Of a stretch of 64,000 nucleotides of DNA, positions 16,398-24,248 are shown piece after piece. The DNA is taken from the NCBI RefSeq assembly GCF_012927245.1, contig NZ_JABBGE010000005.1, forward strand, positions 62,001 through 126,000, given 5' to 3'. Source of the DNA: Streptomyces sp. R302 (lineage in GTDB: Bacteria; Actinomycetota; Actinomycetes; Streptomycetales; Streptomycetaceae). The notes beneath the pieces were generated by a model that ran no database searches, was not told the origin of the DNA, and saw only the letters and a list, made by a program, of their open reading frames with translations. A program made the translations under genes and the position numbers. The first letter of the stretch is position 1, and the number at the start of each line of letters is the position of its first letter.

Positions 16398-17305
16398 TGG
16401 CCGTACCGATGACTGCCGACCAGCTCGTCAAGACCCTCGCCGCCGAGGGCGTGCGCTTGGTCGAGCACCGCTCCTGGCGAACTCATAACCGTGACCACAA
16501 GGGCGCGTGGGGCCCCGTCCACGGCGTCTACATCCACCACACGGCCGGCGTCAGCCAGCACATGCCGGACATCTGTTACGACGGGTACGACAGCCTCCCG
16601 GGCCCCGTCTGCCACGGCATGCTCGCCAAGTCGGCGAAGCTCTACCTTGTCGGGCACGGACGCGCGAACCACGCTGGCGGAATCGCCCGCAACGCTTACG
16701 ACGCCGCGGTCAACGAGGCGCCCGTCCACCCCCGGCCGGAATCCGACGAGCCGATCGACGGCAACGTCCACTTCTACGGCCTGGAGATCGAGAACAAGGG
16801 CGACGGCACCGACCCGTTTCCGGCAGACCAGTACGACCAGGCCGTCCGCTGGGCCTCAGCTCACTGCCGCTTCCACGGCTGGACAGCGGACAGCGTGATC
16901 GGCCACAAGGAAGCCACCCGCCGGAAGACCGACCCGGCATTCAGCATGACCAAGTTCCGGGCCGATGTCGCGGAGCGCCTCGCGCATCCTGCGTCCTGGT
17001 CGCCCAGTAACCCTACGGAGGACGACATGGCACTCACCCCCGACGACCTGAAGCGCATCGCGCACGCGGTCCAGAGCTACACCGGCACCGGCAAGCCGCA
17101 CGACATCTACTGGTACCAGCTCGACACCAACACGCTCGCCCGGCAGGCCCGCGACGAGACCCGAGCCCTCACCGCCCGCTTCGACCGTCTGGAGCGGCAG
17201 CCCCTCACCGACGACCAGATCGCCTCCATCGCCGCCGCCGTGGCGAAGCACCCGGGCCTGGCCGACACCATCGCCGACAAGCTCGCCGCCCGCCTCGCCG
17301 GCTGA
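16397..17305 (+). CDS. Endolysin: N-acetylmuramoyl-L-alanine amidase
   Basis: A 302-residue phage lysin that cuts the bond between muramic acid and the peptide stem. ATG 16397 overlaps the previous stop and has GAAGGAG at 16380-16386; the longer frame from 16316 is out-of-gene sequence. Residues 1-190 form an Amidase_2/PGRP-type zinc domain: VHGVYIHHTAG (zinc His), FYGLEIENKG, and GWTADSVIGHKEATRRKTDP with the second zinc His. After a linker, residues 215-302 are helical with a short coiled region, perhaps a cell-wall or oligomerisation module. No signal peptide, so export depends on the holin genes that follow. Confidence 0.88.
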   Translation: MAVPMTADQLVKTLAAEGVRLVEHRSWRTHNRDHKGAWGPVHGVYIHHTAGVSQHMPDICYDGYDSLPGPVCHGMLAKSAKLYLVGHGRANHAGGIARNAYDAAVNEAPVHPRPESDEPIDGNVHFYGLEIENKGDGTDPFPADQYDQAVRWASAHCRFHGWTADSVIGHKEATRRKTDPAFSMTKFRADVAERLAHPASWSPSNPTEDDMALTPDDLKRIAHAVQSYTGTGKPHDIYWYQLDTNTLARQARDETRALTARFDRLERQPLTDDQIASIAAAVAKHPGLADTIADKLAARLAG

Positions 17306-17318
17306 AGGAGCCCACACC

Positions 17319-17678
17319 ATGACCGTCGACCTCAACCGCGCCTACTGGCTCGGTCTCGTCATCTCCGTCGTCCTCCCCGTACTCGTAGGCCTGGTGACCA
17401 CCCGCGTAACCCACGCCGGCGTCAAGGCCACACTCCTGCTCGGGCTCACCGCGATCAACGGCTTCATCGTCGAGCTCGCCAATCCGCGCCCCGGATGGGA
17501 CGCGGGCACCGCCGCCGTCCTCACCCTCGTGTCCTTCACCGTCGCCACGCTCAGCCACTTCGGCTTCTGGAAGCCCACCGGCGTCGCCAGCCGAGCCCAG
17601 GAGATGTTCACGCCCCGCAGCCCCGCCGCCCCCTCCTCTGTGGACACCACCACCCCGAACCCCCCGTTCGGGGCCTGA
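17319..17678 (+). CDS. Holin-like membrane protein
   Basis: A 119-residue protein with three probable membrane segments (about residues 9-28 WLGLVISVVLPVLVGLV, 35-55 and 65-85) and a hydrophilic Pro/Ser/Thr tail of about 35 residues. It starts 13 bases after the endolysin with GAAGGAG upstream. Small size, membrane topology and position next to the amidase fit a holin that opens the membrane to release the endolysin. Confidence 0.7.
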   Translation: MTVDLNRAYWLGLVISVVLPVLVGLVTTRVTHAGVKATLLLGLTAINGFIVELANPRPGWDAGTAAVLTLVSFTVATLSHFGFWKPTGVASRAQEMFTPRSPAAPSSVDTTTPNPPFGA

Positions 17679-17708
17679 CCTGCCCTCGACCCGCCACCAG
17701 GAGGGCCC

Positions 17709-17975
17709 ATGGACGCCGCCCTGATAACCGCCATCGGCGCGATGCTGGCCGCGCCGGTAGCCGCGGCGGCGGCCATCTACGGCACCCGTGGTGCGAGCCG
17801 GGCGGCCCGGGAGGGCAGCGCATTGACCGGATACAGCACGCTGACGGACCAGCTGCAGGAGGAGCGCGACGACATGCGCGCTCAGCTCACCCAGCTCAGG
17901 ACTGACCTCGCAGCTGAGCGAGCGGAGAGCGCGAGGCTGCGCCTCATCATCACCAGGATGGGAGGCACGCCGTGA
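17709..17975 (+). CDS. Small membrane-anchored coiled-coil protein of the lysis cassette
   Basis: 88 residues: one N-terminal membrane segment ([19 protein letters not shown], residues 5-24), then a charged coiled coil ([20 protein letters not shown]). ATG 17709 has AGGAGG upstream. The stop overlaps the GTG of the collagen-like gene (GTGA). It could be a second holin or antiholin; sequence alone does not decide. Confidence 0.65.
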   Translation: MDAALITAIGAMLAAPVAAAAAIYGTRGASRAAREGSALTGYSTLTDQLQEERDDMRAQLTQLRTDLAAERAESARLRLIITRMGGTP

Positions 17976-18673
17976 CCCGGACCGAACGGCTGCTGTACCG
18001 CCGACGAACCCTCCTCTGGATAGTGGCCGCACTCCTCTTCCTCGGCGGCGGCCTCGGGCTCGCCTTCCTCCAGATCGACCGGGCCTCGTCCCGCGCCGAC
18101 CTCCTGGCGGCCCAGGCCACAGAGATCGCGGCCGAGGCCGACCTGCGAGGCGCAGCCGTGAGCGTCCTCGCCATAGACGTCCGCCAGCTCAGATCCCAGA
18201 TTCAGGCCGACGGAGGGACCCCCCTCGCTCCCGACCCCGACCGGGCCGTAGACGACCTGCCGCAGCGCTCCGAGGTCCCGGTGCAGATCGTCGGCGAGCG
18301 CGGTCCCGCCGGCCCTCAGGGCCCCCGCGGGCCACAAGGCGACCCGGGCCAGTCCGTAACCGGACCCGCAGGATCGGCGGGACAGCCGGGGGCGAGCGGC
18401 CCACCGGGACCCGCAGGGGAGCCCGGGCCCGGCGGTACTCCCGGCCCTGCAGGACCAGTTGGCCCCTCGGGCCCTGCCGGACCCCCGGGTGCTGTGGGGC
18501 CCAGCGGGCAGACCTGCCCGACTGGCTACACCCTTCAGCCGCCACCCGGAGATCCGGACGGGCTGATGTGCCGTCGGTCCGCGCCCACCACCCCGCCCTC
18601 GGCGCCGTCACCCGCCCGCCATGGCTTCGTGACCACCAGCTTGCTTCTCACCGCCGCGTACCGGAGGCTCTGA
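17972..18673 (+). CDS. Membrane-anchored collagen-like protein
   Basis: A 233-residue protein of unusual build. A basic N terminus ([16 protein letters not shown]) leads into one membrane segment (residues 14-33), then a helical region (residues 38-75), then about 22 Gly-X-Y triplets (roughly 110-178, e.g. [16 protein letters not shown]), and a two-Cys cap [19 protein letters not shown]. The topology suggests a rod projecting outward from the membrane through the wall. GTG 17972 overlaps the upstream coiled-coil gene and the next ORF overlaps its stop, so all three are coupled. A spanin-like or wall-spanning role is possible but unproven; collagen-like repeats are otherwise frequent in phage fibres. 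Confidence 0.75.
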   Translation: MTRTERLLYRRRTLLWIVAALLFLGGGLGLAFLQIDRASSRADLLAAQATEIAAEADLRGAAVSVLAIDVRQLRSQIQADGGTPLAPDPDRAVDDLPQRSEVPVQIVGERGPAGPQGPRGPQGDPGQSVTGPAGSAGQPGASGPPGPAGEPGPGGTPGPAGPVGPSGPAGPPGAVGPSGQTCPTGYTLQPPPGDPDGLMCRRSAPTTPPSAPSPARHGFVTTSLLLTAAYRRL

Positions 18674-18816
18674 TGCCGACCGACCCCAGCCTCGACCAAG
18701 CCGGCGAGTTCATCGCTGAGGTACAGGCCGTCGTCGACGTGACCTCGACAGACGGCGCAACGCTCGTCGCGCTCGGCCTGCTCGACGAACTGCCGCAGCC
18801 CACCCCGAATCCGTGA
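18673..18816 (+). CDS. Small acidic protein ending the lysis operon
   Basis: 47 residues ([20 protein letters not shown], then VDVTSTDGATLVALGLLDEL). ATG 18673 overlaps the preceding stop and has GGAGG at 18663-18667. A strong terminator follows 8 bases after the stop. Unknown function. Confidence 0.55.
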   Translation: MPTDPSLDQAGEFIAEVQAVVDVTSTDGATLVALGLLDELPQPTPNP

Positions 18817-18823
18817 GGCCACC

Positions 18824-18851
18824 GCCCCCTCCCGCTCCGGCGGGAGGGGGC
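18824..18851 (+). terminator. Main terminator of the prophage late operon
   Basis: An 11-bp stem: GCCCCCTCCCG (18824-18834) and CGGGAGGGGGC (18841-18851), loop CTCCGG, then CTTCAC. It comes directly after the last lysis-cassette gene, so late transcription probably ends here. Confidence 0.85.
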
Positions 18852-18970
18852 CTTCACGCGTATTCGCCCTACGACACATCCGGCGGGGAGTGCTGATGTC
18901 AGACCCCGTCCATACCGTGGAGGCGTCCTTTGTACACGCGATCAGGCTGCTCGCCTGCTACTCGGACAGC

Positions 18971-19005
18971 AGCGCCCCGCCGGCGTGGAACCCAGGCGGG
19001 GCGTT
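18971..19005. terminator. Second hairpin downstream of the late operon
   Basis: AGCGCCCCGCC (18971-18981) pairs with GGCGGGGCGTT (18995-19005), 11 pairs including one G-T, around a 13-base loop. Probably a back-up terminator insulating the cargo genes from late transcription. Confidence 0.6.
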
Positions 19006-19261
19006 GCGGCGAGCGGGTACGTTACGACGAGGCAGGGGTCCAGAGGACTTCGTCCCTGTCCAGCCGGCGCACCTCAAGCCAGCTGCTCGACGGGACGGCC
19101 TCGGTGCTCACGTACCAGTGGAGAGAGTGCGCGTTGTTCGAGCTCAGTGCTGCGGACTGGAGGGGCAACACTCTTCGCTACCAGTCCATTCCGTGGCCAG
19201 GCGGCCTCCCTGTAGCCGTGAGCATCAGCCAGCCGGTTCCCGCGACCGGCGTCGAGGGCCG

Positions 19262-19267
19262 TAGCGT
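19262..19267 (+). promoter_or_regulatory. -10 box of a leaderless HAD gene
   Basis: TAGCGT lies 7 bases before ATG 19275. In Streptomyces, TANNNT at this distance places transcription start on the start codon itself. There is no Shine-Dalgarno sequence, which fits a leaderless message. Confidence 0.55.
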
Positions 19268-19274
19268 TGCCCCC

Positions 19275-19922
19275 ATGATCAGGACGGCTGTATTCGACGT
19301 AGGCGAGACCCTGGTACGAGATGACCGGTACTGGGCCGCGTGGGCGGACTGGCTCAAGATCCCCCGGCACACCCTCTCTGCCCTCGTCGGCGCCGTTGTC
19401 GCCCAGGGCCACGACAACGCGGAAGCGCTCCGACTGCTCTACCCCGACATCGACATCGCCGCCGAGTACCGGGCGCGCGAGGCCGCCGGCCAGGGGGAGC
19501 AGCTCGACGAGACCGACCTCTACCCGGACGTCCGGCCAACACTGGCCCGCCTCCGGACCCACGGCGTCCGCGTCGTGATCGCGGGCAACCAGACCTCCCG
19601 GGCAGGCGAACTGCTGCGTGCGATGGACTTGCCCGCAGACCTGATCGCCACATCCGCAGAGTGGGGGTGCGCGAAGCCCACGCGCGAGTTCTTCGAACGG
19701 GTGCTGGACGTAGCCGAGGCCGAGCCCCACGAGACTGTCTACGTCGGCGACCACCCAGCCAACGACATCGTGCCCGCCCGCGCGATCGGCTTGCGGACGG
19801 CGCACCTGCGCCGCGGCCCCTGGGGGTACCTCTGGGCCGACCGTGACAGCACCGCAGCCACCGCCGACTGGCGGATCGACTCGCTAGGTGAGCTCCTGGA
19901 GGTTGTCTACCTGACGAACTAG
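19275..19922 (+). CDS. HAD-family hydrolase (prophage cargo)
   Basis: A 215-residue haloacid dehalogenase-like phosphatase. Motif I is FDVGETLV (residues 6-13): D7 is the nucleophile, but the second Asp of DxD is Gly, so the general acid is missing or supplied elsewhere. Motif II is VVIAGN, motif III includes the lysine of AKPTREFFERVL, motif IV is YVGDHPANDI. The cap region is helical. ATG 19275 is taken because a TAGCGT box sits just upstream; the longer frame back to 18930 is not coding-like. It has its own promoter and is followed by an XRE-TPR regulator gene. Substrate unknown. Confidence 0.8.
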   Translation: MIRTAVFDVGETLVRDDRYWAAWADWLKIPRHTLSALVGAVVAQGHDNAEALRLLYPDIDIAAEYRAREAAGQGEQLDETDLYPDVRPTLARLRTHGVRVVIAGNQTSRAGELLRAMDLPADLIATSAEWGCAKPTREFFERVLDVAEAEPHETVYVGDHPANDIVPARAIGLRTAHLRRGPWGYLWADRDSTAATADWRIDSLGELLEVVYLTN

Positions 19923-19945
19923 GGCTCGCTCACGGCGCAGTTGGG

Positions 19946-19973
19946 GTCCTCGCCAGGACAATGAGGGTACGGT
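19946..19973 (+). promoter_or_regulatory. Probable promoter and small dyad before the XRE-TPR gene
   Basis: TACGGT (19968-19973) is a good -10 box about 28 bases before ATG 20001. Just upstream is the dyad GTCCT-CGCC-AGGAC (19946-19959) in the spacer/-35 region, a candidate autoregulatory site. No clear -35 hexamer. Confidence 0.4.
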
Positions 19974-20000
19974 GCGGGGCTACGACCCGATCGGAGCCAT

Positions 20001-21170
20001 ATGCGCGATTTGCCGCAGAGCGTCGGGAGTCGCATCGCTGCCACGCGCCGCGCCCGACACCTGACCCAGACCGCCCTCGCCGAGCGGGCCTACGTCTCCC
20101 TGGCGATGGTCAAGGCCTTGGAACGGGGGGCCCGCACGCCCAGCGACGCCACCCTGGAGGCCATCGCCACTGCACTCGACGTCGAGGCCTCCAACCTCCT
20201 CGGCGAGCACGCCGGCACGAGCCGCCGCATCCACGCGGCGCTGCCCCAGATCTCCGCGATACTCGCCGTCTACGACATCCCGCCAGGGCCACCGACCCGC
20301 CCACTCACCGAGCTGCGCGCCGCCGTCGCGGCCGCCGTCGACTTCCGGGTCGGCGCACAGTACGCCCGCATCGCCGAGCAGGCGCCCAACCTCCTCCAGG
20401 ACACACTCGCGCATCTGCATGCAACGCCACGGCCCGACACGGCACGGCTGGTGGTCTCAGCCGCGCGCTCCGCCGACGCCGTCGCCTACAAGTGCGGCGC
20501 ACTCGATCTCTCCGCCCGGCTCATCGACCTCATGCGCTGGGCGGCCGCCCAGGCCGAGAACCCTCTCGTCGACGCCACCGTCGCCTACGTCCGAGGCGAA
20601 ACCTTCTTCGGAGCCAAGGCTCATGCCGCCGGGCTCCGCGCCCTCCAGGCCGCGATCGACGCCACCCCACCTCCGGACGGCACCGCTGCGGCGGCTGCCC
20701 GCGGAGCCCTACACATGCGCGCCGCCGTTATCGCCGGCCGCGCCGGCGACGCCGACAGCGCCCGCCGGCACCTCGACGAAGCCCGCGAGCACAGCCGGTC
20801 AGTGCCAGAGGGTGTCTACCAGGGCACCGCGTTCGGCCCGGACTCCGTCCGCGCGCATGAGGTCTCGCTCGCCGTCAGTCTCGGTGGCGACCACGTTCAC
20901 CGCGCCCTGGACGTCACCCGCGGTTGGCAGCCCAGCAAGCGACTTCCGGCCGAACGCCGCTCCGGCGTCTTCATCGAACTCGCTCGGGCGCAGCTGTGGT
21001 CGGGCGCTCCCGATGCCGCGTTCGAGTCGCTGTCGGCCGCGCGGCAGATCGCACCCCTCCATACCCGAGAGCACCCGTGGGTGAAGGAGGACGTCTTGAT
21101 GCTGCGCCGGCTGAAGCGGTCCGAGGCGGAGGGGATCACCCGCTTCGCGGAGTGGATCGGCGCGGTGTAG
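20001..21170 (+). CDS. XRE-family regulator with C-terminal TPR-like domain
   Basis: 389 residues. The N terminus is a classic Cro/C1-type helix-turn-helix (SRIAATRRARHLTQTALAER, AYVSLAMVKALERGARTPSD, residues 10-60). The rest (about 80-389) is alpha-helical with TPR-like repeats (AKAHAAGLRALQAAIDA, GDADSARRHLDEAREH, SGAPDAAFESLSAARQIAP). This architecture is common among Streptomyces signal-responsive regulators. ATG 20001 has CGGAG upstream. It follows the HAD gene by 78 bases but has its own -10 box. Because it lies between the lysis genes and the attachment junction it is likely prophage cargo. Confidence 0.8.
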   Translation: MRDLPQSVGSRIAATRRARHLTQTALAERAYVSLAMVKALERGARTPSDATLEAIATALDVEASNLLGEHAGTSRRIHAALPQISAILAVYDIPPGPPTRPLTELRAAVAAAVDFRVGAQYARIAEQAPNLLQDTLAHLHATPRPDTARLVVSAARSADAVAYKCGALDLSARLIDLMRWAAAQAENPLVDATVAYVRGETFFGAKAHAAGLRALQAAIDATPPPDGTAAAAARGALHMRAAVIAGRAGDADSARRHLDEAREHSRSVPEGVYQGTAFGPDSVRAHEVSLAVSLGGDHVHRALDVTRGWQPSKRLPAERRSGVFIELARAQLWSGAPDAAFESLSAARQIAPLHTREHPWVKEDVLMLRRLKRSEAEGITRFAEWIGAV

Positions 21171-21330
21171 TCAACCTGCGCAGGGGATACAGCGTGTAGC
21201 CGTTGCGACCGCAATCCCTGAAGATGATGATCCAGGCGAGCAGGCTCCCGCTTCGTGAGGTAGGTGGTTGAGCCGACCGCCCCACAGACGCTCGCCTCGG
21301 TGATGGTCCGGAAGCCGTCGCCGGGGCGAG

Positions 21331-21588
21331 CTACTCCTCGACCGGCGCAGGCGGGGGGATGTCGACAAGCTCGGAGACGGTCAGGTTCAGGCCAGATGCG
21401 ATGAGCAGCAGGGCGCTGTACGTGGGGTCCGCAGTGCCGGCCTCGATGCGCTGGTAGGTCCGTCGATCGAGTCCCGCGCGGCGGGCGAAGGCGTCTTGGG
21501 GGTAGTGGGCCTCTTGCCGAAGCCGGGCGATCCGGTGCGCCAGCGCCTGGCGGTAGACGTGGGCCCACTCGGGCAGGTTGCGGGGCAC
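21331..21588 (-). CDS. Small XRE helix-turn-helix regulator near the attachment site
   Basis: 85 residues, almost entirely a Cro/C1 helix-turn-helix (ALAHRIARLRQEAHYPQDAF, ARRAGLDRRTYQRIEAGTAD), followed by LNLTVSELVDIPP. GTG 21588 on the minus strand; no clear Shine-Dalgarno. A 6+6 dyad sits 35 bases upstream. It is the last gene before the prophage end and transcribed opposite to the late genes, so it may be a repressor or a regulator of integration. The 160 bases downstream (21171-21330) hold no gene I can support. Confidence 0.75.
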   Translation of the reverse strand: MPRNLPEWAHVYRQALAHRIARLRQEAHYPQDAFARRAGLDRRTYQRIEAGTADPTYSALLLIASGLNLTVSELVDIPPPAPVEE

Positions 21589-21622
21589 TCGACAACGCTG
21601 GGACCTGCATGTTCAGATGTCT

Positions 21623-21638
21623 GCGTCAAATATGACGC
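21623..21638. promoter_or_regulatory. Operator-like dyad upstream of the small XRE gene
   Basis: GCGTCA-AATA-TGACGC, a perfect 6+6 inverted repeat with an unusually AT-rich centre for this DNA, 35 bases upstream of GTG 21588. Size and symmetry suit a dimeric XRE repressor. Binding is inferred only from location. Confidence 0.5.
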
Positions 21639-22588
21639 TAGATTCCGGTTGCCCGTCGGGCGGCCGGACACCTGCCTGTGCGGGGTTCCGGAAGAGCCTG
21701 GCGGGCGGGTGATTGGGCCCGGGTGCCCCGCAGGGTGCTGCGGCAGGTTCCCGGGCCCTTCCTCGATTCCGATCCTCGCCTCAATGTATGGCTTCTTTTG
21801 CATGTCTCATCCCAGATGTGGAGTCCGTCCTTGGTCTCCACGCACTCCTGCGCCACGCCCGGTCCCATCACCTCCGACAGGCCGTAGATGTCGACCGCGT
21901 CGATGGCGAACCGCTCCTCGATCTCCGCGCGCATCGCCTCCGTCCACGGCTCCGCCCCGAAGACTCCCACCTTCAGCGAGGTCGAGCGCGGATCCACGCC
22001 CTGGCGCTCGAACTCGTCGAGCAGCGTGAGCATGTAACTGGGCGTCACCATGATGACCTCGGGCTCGAAGTCCTGGATCAGCCGGACCTGACGGGCCGTC
22101 ATCCCGCCGGAGGCCGGGATCACCGTGCAGCCCAGGCGCTCGGCGCCGTAGTGCGCGCCGAGGCCGCCGGTGAACAGGCCGTAGCCGTACGCCACATGGA
22201 CCCGGTGGCCGGGGCGGGCGCCGGCCGCGCGCAGCGAGCGCGCCACCACCTCGGCCCACACGTCCAGGTCCCCCTCCGTGTAGCCGACCACCGTCGGCAG
22301 TCCGGTGGTGCCGCTGGAGGCGTGGATCCGGCGGATCCGCGACCGGTCGACGGCGAACATCTCGAAGGGGTAGTGGTCGCGCAGGTCCGCCTTGGTGGTG
22401 AAGGGGAAGCGGGCCAGGTCGGCGAGCGAGCGGCAGTCGTCCGGATGCACCCCTGCCGCGTCGAAGGCGCGCCGGTGGAAGTCCACGTGCGCGTACGCGT
22501 GCCGCAGCGTGCCCCGCAGCCGCTCCAGCTGGAGCGCCGCCAGCTCCTCGCGCCCGAGCCGTTCGCCGCCGTCCGGCAGTTCCTTCAT
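21638..22588 (-). pseudogene. paaK: paaK (phenylacetate-CoA ligase) truncated by the prophage
   Basis: The 5' part of a phenylacetate-CoA ligase gene. ATG 22588 has GAGGAG 9-10 bases upstream. About 259 residues are normal: HASSGTTGLPTVVGYTEGDL (AMP-binding loop), YGYGLFTGGLGAHYGAERLG, DIYGLSEVMGPGVAQECVET. The family is usually about 430 residues; here it stops matching after KDGLHIW and continues for about 57 unrelated residues read from prophage DNA to a stop at 21638. The lost part holds the hinge and C-terminal lid needed for thioester formation, so the fragment should be inactive. The missing 3' part should lie beyond the left prophage end. An operator-like dyad lies 64 bases upstream. 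Confidence 0.88.
21805..21815. other. Prophage-chromosome junction (probable attR) inside paaK
   Basis: Reading paaK on the minus strand, the conserved family sequence KDGLHIW is encoded down to 21812, and the expected continuation (E-D-H-F-Y-P-E) is replaced by DETCKRSHTL. The shared bases end at about 21,810. This is the point where host and prophage DNA meet. The core of the attachment site must lie within or next to this interval. Confidence 0.8.
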
Positions 22589-23011
22589 GTGCCGCCACTC
22601 CTCGCGCGCTCGGCCGGCCGCCCGGCGCGCGCACCCACGCGAAAACGGACGACCGATCATTCGGTAGATACGTGTGGGGGCCAGTAAAACGTCCCCGGGG
22701 AGGGGTTTGGCAAGGGCCGGGCGCCACTTTCTCGGTACCACCGGGCGGCGTTCCTTCCGTACCGCCGGACGCCGTCCCTTCCGTACCGCCCGGCCGTCGG
22801 CGAGTGGGCGTGTCGTCGTCACCCCATGGGGTGGGTTCCTCCGGGCGTACGCATACGGGTCCGGGGCCCCGGGGACCCGTGGGACCAGCCGGGGCCCCGC
22901 GGCCCCGCACCCCCGCCGGCCGCGCCATGACCGGCGGGCCCGCCCGCGCGCCCGGACGAAAGCGACCGCCATGCCCGTACCGCACCCGCCCGCCCCCACC
23001 GGGGTGACGCC
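22589..23011. other. Gap between paaK and the P450 gene, with short direct repeats
   Basis: Divergent promoter region of 423 bases. It contains the ACCGA/TCGGT dyad (22652-22665) and a degenerate 24-bp tandem repeat with CTTCCGTACCGCC at 22754-22766 and 22778-22790. Open frames here look non-coding: no ribosome sites and Arg/Pro/Gly-rich translations. Confidence 0.55.
22652..22665. promoter_or_regulatory. TetR-type operator candidate upstream of paaK
   Basis: ACCGA-TCAT-TCGGT, a perfect 5+5 inverted repeat at the position of the paaK promoter. PaaR-like TetR repressors of phenylacetate genes bind ACCG/CGGT dyads of this general type. Assignment to a regulator is inference. Confidence 0.45.
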
Positions 23012-24232
23012 GTGACCACCACCGCCCCCGGCACCGCCGACACCCCCCAGGTGCACTTCTGGGCCGTGCCCGACCTCACCGGCCTCGACTTCGACCCGAT
23101 GCTCGCCAGGCTCCTCCACGAGGACCCGGTCACCCGCGTCCGGCTCCCGCACGGCGAGGGCCACGCCTGGCTCGTCACCCGCTACGAGGACGTCAAGTTC
23201 GTCACCGTCGACCCCCGCTTCAGCCGACAGGCCGTCTGGGGCCGCCAGGTCACCCGCCTCGCCCCCCACTTCATCCCCATGGCCGACGCCGTCGGCTTCG
23301 CCGACCCGCCGGACCACACCCGGATGCGCCGCGTGGTCGCCCGCGCCTTCAGCGCCCGCGCGCTGCGCTCACTGCGCGACCACGCCCAGACCGTCATGGA
23401 CGGCCTGCTCGACCGGATGGCGGAGCAGGGCCCGGCCGTCGACCTCATGGCGGCGCTCAACCGGCCCTTCCCGCTCGCCATGGTCAGCGAACTCATGGGC
23501 GTCCCCGACACCGACCACGCCCTCATGGCCCACTGGTCCGACACCATCATCTCGGCCGGCGCGGGACGCGAGGCCAGCGAGCGGGCCAAGGACGAGATGG
23601 GCCGGTACTTCACCGACCTCATCGCCGGCGAGCACGGCGCCGACAGCGACCAGCTCGCGGCGGTCCTCGCCGAGGCCGTCGCCGACTCCACCCTCACCGA
23701 GGAGGAGGCCGTCGGCCTCGCCGTCCTCATCCAGATCGGCGGTGCCCACGCCGTCCGCAACAACAGCGCCAACATGGTCTTCGCGCTCCTCACCCACCCC
23801 GAGCACCTGGCCAGACTCCGTGCCGAGCCCGAGCTGGTCCCGCAGGCCGTCGACGAGCTGCTCCGGTACATCCCGCACCGCAACGCCGTCGGCCTCTCCC
23901 GGATCGCCATGGAGGACGTCGAGGTCGGCGGGGTCCGCATCCCGGCCGGCGACCCCGTCTACGTCTCCTACCTGGCGGCCAACCGCGACCCGGAGGTCTT
24001 CGCCGAGCCCGACCGGCTCGACTTCGACCGCGCCTACAACCCGCACGTCGCCTTCGGCCACGGCCCGCACTACTGCCCCGGCGCCACCCTCGCCCGCATG
24101 GAGTCCGAGATCCTCCTCGGCTCCCTGTGGACGCGCTTCCCCGACCTGCGGCTCGCCGTCCCCGAGGAGGAGCTCCGCTGGCAGCGCGGCGCGCTCATCC
24201 GGGGCCCCGAGACCCTGCCCGTGACCTGGTGA
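23012..24232 (+). CDS. Cytochrome P450 with atypical I-helix
   Basis: A 406-residue soluble bacterial P450. The heme loop is FGHGPHYCPGATLARME with the axial C355; the K-helix ExxR appears as DELLRYIPHR; the C-helix region is DPPDHTRMRRVVARAFS. The I-helix, normally (A/G)Gx(D/E)T, reads G243-G-A-H-A247, so both the acid and the threonine used for oxygen activation are replaced (His246, Ala247). GTG 23012 is taken. A cupin gene follows after 16 bases, suggesting a two-gene operon. It could be a peroxygenase-like or isomerising P450, or rely on a substrate hydroxyl. Substrate unknown. Confidence 0.85.
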   Translation: MTTTAPGTADTPQVHFWAVPDLTGLDFDPMLARLLHEDPVTRVRLPHGEGHAWLVTRYEDVKFVTVDPRFSRQAVWGRQVTRLAPHFIPMADAVGFADPPDHTRMRRVVARAFSARALRSLRDHAQTVMDGLLDRMAEQGPAVDLMAALNRPFPLAMVSELMGVPDTDHALMAHWSDTIISAGAGREASERAKDEMGRYFTDLIAGEHGADSDQLAAVLAEAVADSTLTEEEAVGLAVLIQIGGAHAVRNNSANMVFALLTHPEHLARLRAEPELVPQAVDELLRYIPHRNAVGLSRIAMEDVEVGGVRIPAGDPVYVSYLAANRDPEVFAEPDRLDFDRAYNPHVAFGHGPHYCPGATLARMESEILLGSLWTRFPDLRLAVPEEELRWQRGALIRGPETLPVTW

Positions 24233-24248
24233 CGGAAGGGGCACCCCC

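Larger units (their letters stand above)
18852..19274. other. Non-coding gap between lysis operon and cargo genes
   Basis: About 420 bases without a convincing gene. The open frames here have no good ribosome site and lack Streptomyces codon bias. It contains a second hairpin at 18971-19005 and, at its right end, the promoter of the HAD gene. No tRNA-like sequence was found. Confidence 0.6.
1..21812. mobile_element. Right-hand part of an integrated siphovirus-type prophage
   Basis: An almost unbroken plus-strand run of capsid, head-tail joining, tail, fibre and lysis genes in the standard order of long non-contractile-tailed phages, followed by cargo genes and a small XRE regulator. The left part (terminase, portal, protease and probably integrase and repressor) lies outside the window. 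The right limit is set by interruption of a phenylacetate-CoA ligase gene: its reading frame is conserved down to about 21,810 and is then replaced by unrelated sequence. No integrase is seen at this end. Gene order is read directly; the exact junction is inferred from where family similarity stops. Confidence 0.9.

Noticed and set aside
18890..19264. Open frame of 124 codons between the lysis operon and the HAD gene
   Set aside because: No ribosome site, poor codon bias, and a hairpin lies inside it.
21171..21330. Possible truncated gene on the minus strand beside the small XRE gene
   Set aside because: Fragments of coding-like sequence occur in different frames, but no start, stop and ribosome site combine into a gene.
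21780..21830. tRNA-type attachment site for the prophage
   Set aside because: No tRNA-like sequence is present; the interrupted sequence is clearly a protein gene (paaK).
22674..23015. Open frame overlapping the P450 start by 4 bases, which could look like a coupled leader gene
   Set aside because: Translation is Arg/Pro/Gly-rich without structure, the region carries direct repeats and a promoter, and no ribosome site precedes it.
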